Assembly (NCBI GenBank): GCA_964035795.1
Contig: OZ038321.1
Coordinates: 14,935,971-14,999,970, forward strand
From: Pterobdella sp. o SKG-2022
Taxonomy: Eukaryota > Annelida > Clitellata > Hirudinida > Piscicolidae
Direction: 5' to 3'
DNA length: 64,000 nucleotides
Shown in pieces: positions 22,292 to 33,400 of the stretch. Both the position numbers and the translations under genes were made by a program. Every line of letters begins with the position of its first letter. Positions within the stretch are counted from its first letter, which is position 1. The notes below the pieces were generated by a model. That model saw nothing but the letters and a program-made list of their open reading frames with translations. It had not been told where the DNA came from and ran no database searches.

Positions 22292-22868
22292 AAATAGAAT
22301 TATATGATTATTCCGAATAAATTTTTCGTTTAAGACTGTCATTTTTTATTTTTTTTTTCTATTTTTTTTTTATTAATTTTAATTTAATTTCATCTGGTCA
22401 GAATATAAACAACGGTGTTTTTGAATTTTAACGTACTTAATAATGATACTTAGTTAACGAAAAGCTTTGTACTTTAATAAAATTACCTGTAGTGTTCAAA
22501 TAATTTGCAGTAAAAGACTGATAAACTAAATAACTGAACCATAAGTAATAAAATTGAGTGAACTAACATCCTAAAGGAAAAACTAAATAACTCAGTTATT
22601 GTTCGATAAAATAAATAAATAGACAATATAACGACAATAATGAAAGAAAATTGTTCGAGTAGTAACAATTTTTTCATCAACATTTGACATTTTAAAAATG
22701 TGTGTTTGTTTTGGACAAAAAGATGTTGAAAATAATTATTAAAAAAATCACAATTTTTTATTATTCATTATTTATGTTTTATTGGGTTCATTCATTCTGC
22801 TCACTGATTCTTAATGATAGACATTTCAAAAGTAACTTTTTAGAGACATCTTAAATTTACTTATAAAT
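22292..22868. other. non-coding, nothing recognised
   Basis: AT-rich sequence between a Penelope fragment and a palindromic repeat. Confidence 0.4.
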
Positions 22869-23044
22869 AATATTTGACAATTTTTTACGTCAAATTATGG
22901 AAGAATTTTAGTAAATTTATTGAGCAAATTGAATAGATAATGTTATATGATAAGGCTAAACTTATCCAAAATTATAGCTATTCATTTTGCTCAATAAATT
23001 TACTAAAATTCTTCCATAAATCGACGTAAAAAACTGTCAAATAT
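22869..23044. repeat. palindromic MITE-like element with about 60-bp arms
   Basis: The left arm (about 22870-22928, from ATATTTGACA to TTATTGAGCAAA) is nearly the exact reverse complement of the right arm (about 22986-23043). The spacer is about 57 bases. A second full palindrome of the same family lies at 40826-40977, and partial copies lie near 7835-7935, 15365-15505 and 40390-40480. No coding capacity. It is a short non-autonomous inverted-repeat element, or a foldback derived from a larger element. Confidence 0.7.
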
Positions 23045-24212
23045 TTCAAAAGAGTTTAAAATGTTTCATTATTTTTTTTTTGTTTAACATATTTTGATTG
23101 TTTATATACTTGAATTTGGAAAATAAACATATTCTTTTTCAAAAAAAAAATTATGAAAACTATAATAGTTTTTCATATCAAATAAATCAAATTTCACTCA
23201 AAACCCACAAAGAAATTGTTTCTGTTGATAGGTATTAGTAGTTAAAATATATAAATTTTTTAATTCATATTATTTTTCAGCTCTACATTATATAATAGAT
23301 GCTGTAAGCATCGAGCTGAAAAATGATGCAAAAAATTCATCTATGTTGAAATAGCTTTCTTCCTTACATGATGAAAATGTTCAAAAAGAAATCAAAGCAT
23401 TATAAAATAGGAGTGAAAGAGTTAAATTAAATTTTCGCATTATCTTTAATCTTTTTTCAAAATTCCAGGTCAGTTAGAGTTTATTTTGAGAGGATGTTCA
23501 AGAACGATGATGCAATACAACACAATAAAGAATATGATTATAGCGGCCTTAACTTCAAGAGTTTCTAGGCCACTAAATTATTATACGGAAAGTATAAAAA
23601 AAAGTACTACTGTGGGTTTTGATTTCCTTGAAAGTACTTCTGGACACTCAAGAGAACAAGCATCTCTGTTTGCTCAAATTGGTTGGCAACTCAGTATGCA
23701 AGGCTTCCGAATAGATTGAATGTTTATAAATTTGATAGTAAAAACTTTTCCAGTTTGGATTTGATGGCTTGTTTTTTGCTCGACTGGACTACCAACATTA
23801 TGAAAGAAGGAAAAACTTCAAAAATCTCGAACACATGTGGCTTGGCAGTGCTATATTAGGTTCACAAATTTTTATCAAATAAATATGAAATCTATTCTGA
23901 TTAAAAAAAACGGCTTTAAAATACGTTCTACTATTTTCAAAAGTTTCTTTTGTGAAAGTTCTATAATGGACAAATAAACCGAATGGATCTATAACCTAAT
24001 AATATAAATATGTGGTGAAAAACCCATTATATTAAGGTTAAATCAAGTTGTTGGATGTTCATCAAGGTAGGGAACCAAGCGAGTCTTTACACGGAGCACT
24101 TTTTGATATTATTCACAGTCCGTTTTCAGTGTTTTGTTTTGAGGTGTGATTTCACTCCAGTAAGGGTGAGAATTTTCAATTTTATTGCGAGCATAGTTTT
24201 TCTAGTATCAAT

Positions 24213-24232
24213 ATTATATATATATATATATA
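24213..24232. repeat. short (TA)n microsatellite
   Basis: About ten TA repeats in the middle gap of pseudogene copy C. Confidence 0.7.
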
Positions 24233-27200
24233 TTAATCTTGCTAAGCTTACATTATATTATTAAAAATCTTGCAAAGTAGTTTTTTTTGATATATTCCTT
24301 ATTTAAATATATTTTTATTCGAAAAGTGTATACAGATAATACTTGGGTTCCAGAAAATTTTATTCTAGGACTATCATCGTGACATTCTCAGAAAGGTTTT
24401 AGAAATTTTTTTATAAGCCGAAAGCCAGTTGTAAGTTTGTTAATTAAAGTTAAAATATTAGTTTCCAATGTCTATATAGCTTTCCACTTAGTTTTTGATT
24501 GGATAACGAAGCAAACAAACTGAAAGATGGATTTGTCAACGTCAAGAGGTTTGGACGGCAAGTTTAACAACCATTCTCGTATTTAATCATTTCTACATGC
24601 ATTAAAAAACTTTGTATTATTGCGAAAGTTGGCTTAAATATCTGCCAACCAAAAAATTTAAATACTACCAAAATACAATTGTAGCTTGGGGCAAAAAGAT
24701 AGAAAGATATGCAATTAAAAAACTTGAGTAGCACTGTTGAATACGATAGAGCAACAAATCGACACAATACATACCAATAAAAATAAAAATAAATTTTTAC
24801 TAATAAACAAATCATGAGAAAACATTAGAACTCAAGAATGCATGGTTTTGATGGTTGGAAGAAGGCCTTAAGAGCCACCAGGTTAATTAAAGAAGATATT
24901 TGTTAAAACTTTTAAATAAAATTTAAAAAAATTGTTTTCTCTATGAAATGGCCACCTTTTAGCAAAAATATTCCATATTTATTCAATTTACGATAGGTTT
25001 TTGTGTACAGATTTCAGTTTGAAACGAGCAACCCTAAGCAAAAATTTTAAAGCGTGCATACGCTTTCAAAAAATGAAGTTATCTTTTCATTTTTCAAAGA
25101 AACTTCTTGCTTCAAAATAAATAAATTTTGTATCGATATAAATTTTTTTAATGAAAATAAATAAAAATCAATTAGTTAAGTTTGGTTCAAATGTGCCTCT
25201 TGAAAGTATTATGGTGCCGTATTTTATTATAGAACTTTTATGTGTTTTGATGAATTTATTTAACTTTTTTGGTAAAAATTTATGGAATAAAGTCTTCCTA
25301 GAATTTTTTCCCGCATGGAGTTGAAAAATCGAATTAAAAGATGGGCGTTTATGATGGCAATCCTCCCAAAAACTCCAAAAAAATTTGCAAAATTTTTGGA
25401 ATAGAACTTTCTCTAGTGATTAATTTCTGTAATAAGTGATATGAATACATGCGAGTTAATAAAAAATTCAAACATAACATTTAAATGTTCATTTTTGTAG
25501 GTAAGTAAATGAATGAAATCTATATATTATCAAAAATTTGTTAAAAAAAGTCTAATTATTTTATTAGCTTTCTTTCATTTTGTCTATTCTTATGTTCATT
25601 TTTCAATAAAGGCTTCCCTGTTATGGTATCCGTTCATAGTTGTGGTTCATTTTAGTCACTCTTATCTTTTAATTTATAAGATAGCTTCTTTGAGAATAAA
25701 TTTTTAATTTTATCTGATATTGTGTTCAAAAGCTTTGCTGTCTAGAGTTATTTTCCTATGAAACATTGCTGGGCATTCTGCTTAGTGTGCCATGGCTTGT
25801 TTGGTCTTCATTTTAATGTTGTTACGATGCCTCTCACGCTTCTTAAAGTTATTAAGGTTCAAGTTTGAAACATAACAATAATTTTTTTTCAATTTTTTAA
25901 TGTTCCAAAGTTAATCCCTATGCAAATGATTGCGTTTGTTTATTTCAAGATTCACCGTCGTTTGTTTCTCGATGATGCCTTGGGAATGTATGAACCTCTG
26001 AACGAAAGAGGCATGAATCCCAAAGAACTAATAGTCAAAGGTTTCCTAAACTCTTAAGCTATAATTTCATATTTTTGGGTGCAAATTCATTCAAATTTGT
26101 CAAATAACACTTCATTAAATTATTTGAAAACGATATTTTTGAATAAACTAAATGAAAATTCAAACCAATCGAAAATTAATTCAAATTCTATGAAAGCCCT
26201 ACATTGGACTGAACACAAAGAAGGACTTGACAGAGAAGCATCGTACACTGGCAAGGCAGTTCAATATGAGTCCTCATAGTGCTTTCATTTCTCTAAATTT
26301 TTTTCCTTCTAACGAGTTTAGAATCCAATTTGCTACTACTGTGAGTCTTATACACAGCCATCAACTAAACTATTATGGGGTTTTTTGATGTTTAAATTTT
26401 AGGTCTAAAATATTTATTAATTCCAATCCTTTTCTAAAAACTAAATTACTTAGCAAAGCTTGAATTTTCTCACAGTGGAGTGGCATAAATGCTAACAAAC
26501 TGCCACCAAACGTGCATATCTTAAGTTTAGAAGAGTGGCATGACAAGCAGATACTGATCCGATTAGAGCATTTCTATGAGAAGGGCGAACATTCAGAACT
26601 TTCAAAAGATGCTTCGGTCTCCTTGAATGTCAGTTTGGTCATTTTGTTTCTTGTTAAAAATTGAATTATTTTTGTGTGCTGATTTTTTATGATCGTAAGT
26701 AATATATAAAAGAGAAAAATCCTTTTAATGATTTGAAATAAAAGTTTCAGTGTTGATAAATTATAAATAAGAATATTTTATACAAAGCTTGATCTCAACA
26801 ATCTAATAATTTTCATTTCATCTATTATAGATTGTTTGCAACAATTGAAAAAATATTTTAGCTTTCTAGGAACTTTTTGCGCCTGATAAGGTGGTCTGGT
26901 TGAAGGAAACGCCCCTGGGAGCCAACCAAGATTTATCTAGCAATACTAGACTCCGCTGGAATGTCAAAGGAAAAGGCCAAACTGAAGCAAGTCAGTTTCA
27001 GCTGATTTTTGCTTTTTTTAAAAATTTTTTAATTTTAACTTTTGAAAATATAACTTAAATTTTATTTTCTCTTATCAATCTATTACTTATAATGAAATTT
27101 TAACTTCATTTTAATGATAATAGTCTTCGGACTATGCACCCATTGTGAAGGGGTCATTTAACAGACACATTTTACTCACATTTTTTAAACAGTTTTGGTC

Positions 27201-27634
27201 TTTTTTTTTTCATTAAAACTTGTTGAAACTTCATTTCGTGGCAGCTCATTTCTGATAAAATTTATATACTTTTATTCATAAATAACTTCTATCTTATTCT
27301 TCAAGATTTTCTCAACCCCTTCTACTGATATTGTAATACTTGGCATAGAAGGTTAAGCTTCACCATGGTTTGAAAATTTTGTTCTTATTTTCTTGTGTTG
27401 AGATTTTTTAATGGGAGCTCAAAATATTAGCTTTAAAGGCCTGAATCGACTTTTCACAATAGGATTCCTAAAGTATTTCTGTATTGATGTTTGAGACCGT
27501 TGTCGATACCTGGAGATCTATTATCGTGTATTTTTATTTTTTTGTCAAAAACTTTGAGGTAATGATTTCATTTTTTCATCTTTTATGATCTGCTCTAGAG
27601 TCAAAAGATTTTTTGATTTTTTGCAAACGCTATT

Positions 27635-28054
27635 TCAAATTTTCTGATAATTAAAACCTTCTGGTTGATCTACGGTTTGATGACCTCTGTAAAAACAAGA
27701 TTTCAGCCAAAGATTTAAAAACTGTTTTGAAGTCAACTTCATATCATTGACTGATGAAACATGAGTATCTGAGAATTTTTGAAGTTCTTTCATAGTTTCA
27801 AAATTTCTTTTGTTGGGAAATAAATGTACGTGGGCGACACACTTTTTTTGGGGTTGTATTTTTAGAATATCGTGATCAGAAATGCCGAGGATTTGTTGTA
27901 CTTCCTGTACTTTATTGTTGAAACTAACATCAAAGTTTCTAAAAATTTTGGCGTTAAAAGTCAAGCCAAGTTTCAGTAAAAGCTTTTCACTACTAGTGTC
28001 TTTAAAGCTGAACGTTTCCGGGGGTTCGTTAATGTTTTTTTGACAACCAGTCAA
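27635..28054 (-). CDS. 139-codon open frame of unknown origin in the last intron of pseudogene copy C
   Basis: A minus-strand open frame of 139 codons, long for DNA this AT-rich, with mixed composition (for example QQILGISDHDILKI and CVAHVHLFPNKRNF). I recognise no domain. It sits between the last two exons of a dead gene and upstream of a retroelement tail on the same strand (28690-28995). It may be part of an unrecognised transposable element. No splice sites or promoter could be assigned. Confidence 0.3.
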   Translation of the reverse strand: MTGCQKNINEPPETFSFKDTSSEKLLLKLGLTFNAKIFRNFDVSFNNKVQEVQQILGISDHDILKIQPQKKCVAHVHLFPNKRNFETMKELQKFSDTHVSSVNDMKLTSKQFLNLWLKSCFYRGHQTVDQPEGFNYQKI

Positions 28055-28689
28055 TTACTGCAAACCTGGTTAACAGTTGTCTTAGGTAGCAGGCATCGAA
28101 AAACTGATATTTTGGTATTGTTGTCATTTGGGTTGGATGTCAGTTCTAGTTGAGAAAAGCGAAGCAAACTACCAAAATGTTAAAATGGTTGGTTTTGAAG
28201 TCCGATAAACTAGAGTTGGACGTAGCTTGGTCTAGAAGACTATGAAAATTTATTAATTAAATGGCATCTTTCATAAATTACTATCTAATGTTATAAATAA
28301 TTTGGGTCGATTTTTGTCATCTCCAATTACTGAGACATACGCAGTAGTATATTTTAATATCGTTAATATTTATGGAAATGATCAAGTTTTGGTTTCAAAT
28401 ATGAAAAACCAAACTTTAAAAATTCATTCATTTATTGAATGAATGAAAAGAATTATTTGAAACTAAATTTCTTCCTTATTTTTCAAAAATTTCAATTGCA
28501 TTATCAAACCGAAATGCTCAGAGATGAGTTCTTTTGTGACGCCAGTTGATGAAAGCATTCCCCATCAAGCTCTCTTTCAGGGCTTGATCTTTGACACATT
28601 CGACGTTGCTTAGAGATTATTTATTCAACCGTTAAATTTAAAAATAAACAAAAATGTTTGAATTGCTTGTAATAATCAAAAATAAAAAA

Positions 28690-28995
28690 TTCCTTCTAAT
28701 TTTCTTGAACTTGCGAGAATACCTAGCACACTACAAGCATTTACTCTCTGAATGGCCATACTTATGGCTTGAAGTAGGAAGGAGGTTGACCTCGGTTATC
28801 CTGTTTTTTGAGCTATTTTTTTCCCGATCTCTCTTATCAATCTCAGTCCGTTTGGACCCCAAGAACCAAAAGTTTCAACTCCGATAGATATAACCTCATA
28901 ATCCGCTGAAAGGTTGCGGTATTTTGTCAGCTTAGCTGTTTCCTCGCTTTCAGCTACTTTTCCTGGAATAGCTGAAGAAATTTGTGTGTGGCTGA
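28690..28995 (-). pseudogene. C-terminal tail of a retroelement-encoded protein
   Basis: One minus-strand frame with a single stop carries ISIGVETFGSWGPNG, RLIREIGKKI, then PRSTSFLLQAISMAIQRVNA. I know this as a C-terminal tail ('..VETLG.WG.......ELG......TG.PRS...L.QRLS.AIQRGNA') of retroelement-type predicted proteins in many animals. The clade is not resolved. The host copy is a small broken fragment lying between mannosidase copies C and D. Confidence 0.45.
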
Positions 28996-30330
28996 GAGCG
29001 ATAGTGTATTTTTTCCTTTTAAAACTAATCTAAGTTATTTAAATGGATGTTATGCGTTTAATTAGAAAACTTTTTTTGTATTCAGTCATGGTTTTTTTTT
29101 TAAATATACGAGTAAAGTTCATAGTCCTTACACAAGACTGGGATGTAATTACTCACAATAAAAATAAAAAACTTGTTAGAATAGCATAAAACTTTTTAAA
29201 TCCTTCAAAACACTTGTTTGCCAAGACAATAATAGATGGTTGAAAACTCATTAGTCGGAAGCACTTACGCATTTAGTAGACTTGTCTTTGAATGTTTTAA
29301 TTTCCAGCTATTGCATATCTTTATGGGCAAATGTGCTAGACCTAAACACAAGCTCTTCTTACAAAGTTTCTTTGTTTAATAAACGTGTTTTTGTGTTTAG
29401 CGCATTGGCTAATTAAAATCCAACATTTATAAACAAGATTTTTTGTTAAATTTTTTAAATATATATTCAAGCTGATTGCCATGTGAATTTTTGTGTTTTT
29501 TAGAACTCCGTTATTGCCATTTTCACATTTTACCAACAATAGAATCAATAAAAATGCTTTTAGTGACAGTTGATTCAGTCTTTTTTAGTGTTAATGTCCA
29601 GCGATTCAAGGAAAAGTAAAAGTTATGAATTTTCAAGGTCAATTGAGAATAGATAATTCCAAATAGTTTTAAAACACAAATAATCGAAATCTCAAAGTCT
29701 TTGCAGTGCCAAAATCTTTAAGGCACCTACAAGAAATTAGCTATTTAATAAATTACTTTTTTTGAATTTAATTAAATACCGCACTTAACTTGAATTCATT
29801 TAAACCAACTTAGCTCTGTTGACTCCAAAGAGTTGACTCAGCTCAATCAGGTCAATTTTTGTTATCTTAATTTAGCCAACAAATAACTCATAAAATAACC
29901 TTGTGGCGTTGTTTTTGGTGCTTCAGCTCTTGCGAATCTAAGACTAACAGCTAAATTATATAATTAGAACGATATTTAGAGAAATTATAATGAAAGAAAT
30001 TATTGCTTAAAGAATTTTGCAAAAACCCGTTTTAAAAAATCTTATAATTTTCTTACACAAAATTATTTATTTCTCAAGGATAAAGCTTATATATGAAGAT
30101 CAGAGATATTATAAAAGAGCTAGAAGATAAAAATTCTTCTTCCAATACTCGTTAAAAACTAAACTAGAGTGTAAAATAAAAAATTGGAGCTCTATGAAAA
30201 CTTTTAGAGAATAATGAATTGTTAAAACTATGGATTTTTAGCGAAAAGTGCTTGTATTTTTCCATGGCAAGGCAGCTTATAGAATAGTGCTTTTTCCATC
30301 ATACGAATGGTTGTGGTGATGCGTGCTCTA
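28996..30330. other. intergenic, nothing recognised
   Basis: AT-rich sequence upstream of mannosidase copy D. No exon or repeat boundary was identified. Confidence 0.4.
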
Positions 30331-30338
30331 TATATATT
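30331..30338 (+). promoter_or_regulatory. possible TATA box of copy D
   Basis: CTATATATAT about 105 bases upstream of the ATG at 30440. In AT-rich DNA such strings arise by chance, so this is only a candidate. Confidence 0.25.
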
Positions 30339-30439
30339 TGACTGCATAACTACTGGGCTTCATTGAAAATTTTATAATTTTTGTATTCATTGTAGAAAAA
30401 TAAAAGAAATAATTAACGTTTAATGGGTTTAGTAGGATT

Positions 30440-33400
30440 ATGGCAAGTTTGCAAGTTTTTAAATCTATATTACCTTTTAACAAGAAACTATTACTATCAA
30501 AGAATATATTTTCAAAAATAGTAATTTTTTCTGTGATTTTCTACATTTTTGCATCAACAATTTTTATTATTCACAACATTAATCGTGATAAAATTGAAAA
30601 AGTAATTTCACAAAATTCTAACAAAAATGTTCCAAATAAATCAAATTCTAATAAAAATGAAAACATAACTGAAACAAACGAAAATTCAATTTTACCCAAA
30701 TGTGGATATTCAGTAAGTTATCAAAAATTTTATACTCAATTTCTTAACTGTGTGACATTTCAATGTAACATTGACAAATCCTTTAATTATAAAATAATAA
30801 ATGTACAAATTTATGAACAGAGTTGTTACTTAGGAAAAAAAGGTAAACTAAATGTACACCTTATAGCCCATACACATGATGATGTTGGTTGGATAAAAAC
30901 TGTGAGTGAATATTACTATGATAGTAAGTTCACTTATTTTTCTTTCAGAATTATTCATTTTTTAATTGATAATAATTAATTTTATTTACAGCTGTTCAAT
31001 TTATTCTGGATACAGTATCAATAGAATTAGAAAATGATGATAGACTTAAATTTATATATGTGGAGATGGCATTTTTTTATCCTTGGTGGATTACTTTAAG
31101 TGAAAAAAAGAAAAATAAAATAAAACAGTTAGTTGATACTGGTGAGTATAAAAAAGTATTTAAATATTAATGAATTTCAATATTTCAATCCTTTAAAATA
31201 CAATATTTGCACTTTTTTCAGGTCAGTTGGAGTTTATTTTGGGAGGATGGTCAATGAATGATGAAGCAAGCACTCACTACTCAGCAATTATTGACCAACA
31301 TACTGTGGGCTTCGACTTCCTTAAAAGTACTTTTGGAGAGTGTGGCATTCCAAAGATTGGATGGCAGATTGACCCCTTTGGACACTCAAGAGAACAAGCA
31401 TCTCTGTTTGCTCAGGTAGGTTGGCAACTCAGTTTACAAAATCTCTGACAGACTATAACTAATTTTTTGATTATTTTATATAAATTTAAAATTAATAGTC
31501 ATATATTTTTAAAAATAATATTCATAATTACCATAACAGTTTGGTTTTGATGCCTTCATTAATTCACGGATCGATACACAAGATTATAAGAAACGTTTAA
31601 ATGAAAAGAACCTCGAAGATATGTGGTATGGAAGTGACTCCTTAAGTAAGTTTACTTACAAATATATAAATGGTTTATAATAATCCCATAAAAATGGACT
31701 ATAAAGACGATAAACGGTGGCGATGATTAAACAATTATGAAAAGTAACGCTAAACACTGTTATAAGCTTACATAATATATAAAAAAAGTTATACAATAGC
31801 TTTGAACACATTTCAAACTATTTTCAATATAAAAGTGATTATAAAAAATCATTGAAAACTTAAATTGATTAAATTTGTATTTTATTTCCAGCTGGGGGTT
31901 CACCCATCTTCTCGCATTCCTTGTACAGAGAAACATACAGTCACGTTGATAACTTTTGTTTCGATTGCGGTGTCCGAATAAAGGTAAGTAAAAAAATAAG
32001 CTTTAAGTATATCGAAAACATAATTTATTTATTTATTTTTTTCGTTAACTACCCAGGATAACCCAGAAATGCAGAATTTCAATATAAAGGAAATGCTTGA
32101 TTTTTACATCAGTTTTGTTAGGAAACAAGTTAGTCGTCGAATTTCGATTAATTTTTATCTTAGTTGATTTAGTTAATAAACGCGCCTAAAATTAGATTGG
32201 ATTGTTGTTTTATCACAAATCTCTTGCTGCCGTGTTTTATCGATTAAGCTTCTACTATATAACCCTAAATTAAAGGAATTCAATTGGAAAAATGCAAACA
32301 CTTTATTATGTAAATTCACCAATTCATACAGAGAAATTTTTTTCAAACTAATCATCTGATGCTAATGATGGGTGGAGATTTTACTTTTTTGAACGCCAAA
32401 GTAAACTTTAAAAATATCGATATTCTTCTCAAACATTTAAACAGATTGGTTTGTCTTTGATTTTGTAATAAACTATAAATTGAAAATTTATTTAACCACT
32501 GCGTAAGATGTAACATATTTTTATGAAATGTATAAATATTCGATTCAAAAACTTTTTGATCAGGAAGTTGAAGAAAATTTAGAGATCCATTCGTTTTATT
32601 CAAGTCCCTCTTGTTACGTCAAAGCAGTCAATGAAGCAGCAATAAACTTGAAGTCATACCACGGTGATTACTTTCCATACTCATCCAAGACAGATTTCTA
32701 TTGGACTGGCTATTACACCAGTCGACCTAATTTGAAACTATATGAAAGACACGCTAATTCTATTTTACAAGTAATTGTTAACTCCGTTATAATAAATATA
32801 TTATTTCATTGATAATCTTTGAACTCCGATGATTATCATAAGGTTTGCAAGCAAGTATATAGTTTTGCTCAGTTGAATGATGTCCAAGATGCCTTCAAAA
32901 AACTCACTTCACTAAGTACCTTTCTTAATATCATCCTTCAACTTTAATGCTAAGTATGATAAATGGTTTAACCTTTTGAAACCTTGATAAAATTTGAAGT
33001 AATGATGTTTTTATGTGCTGTTTTTATTTTTTAAAGAACATGCAATAGGAGTACTGCAACATCATGACGCCATAACGTAAGCAGACTTAAATAATAAGTT
33101 TGAAGTTTTTTGTTCAAGTTATTGATTTTTTCCTGTTTTTTCATTTCAAGAACTGCGTGTTTTAGTTGTAATTCCGTCTATAATGATGTAGAAAATATTC
33201 TACCATAATGATTCCAGTGGGACATCGAAGGAATACGTGGCAAGGCAGTATTCGAAAATGACTTCTGATGCTATAGGCAACTGCCAAGTAAAATCTTTCA
33301 ACATTTCACAACACAACCCTTTCAGAATATAATCAAACTAGTAAGATATCAAATACGTGATTAACAAGGATGTCATAGGCTGGGGTTTGAGTAGACTAAT

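Larger units (their letters stand above)
23281..28616 (+). pseudogene. alpha-mannosidase pseudogene (copy C)
   Basis: Remnants of a GH38 gene in order. 23281-23430 matches exon 2 of copy D but has frameshifts. 23469-23720 matches exon 3 but has lost the segment holding the catalytic nucleophile (WQIDPF), going straight from FLEST to [12 protein letters not shown]. 23754-23859 matches exon 4 at the same 106-bp length. 25950-26040 (HRRLFLDDALG...) matches exon 20 at 91 bp. 26192-26340, 26476-26628 and 26870-26990 match exons 21-23. 28522-28616 is the last exon with a deletion that removes MQIRTFL. Exon 1 and exons 5-19 are missing. The acceptor before 26192 is destroyed. The last exons are very close to copy A. 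Confidence 0.85.
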
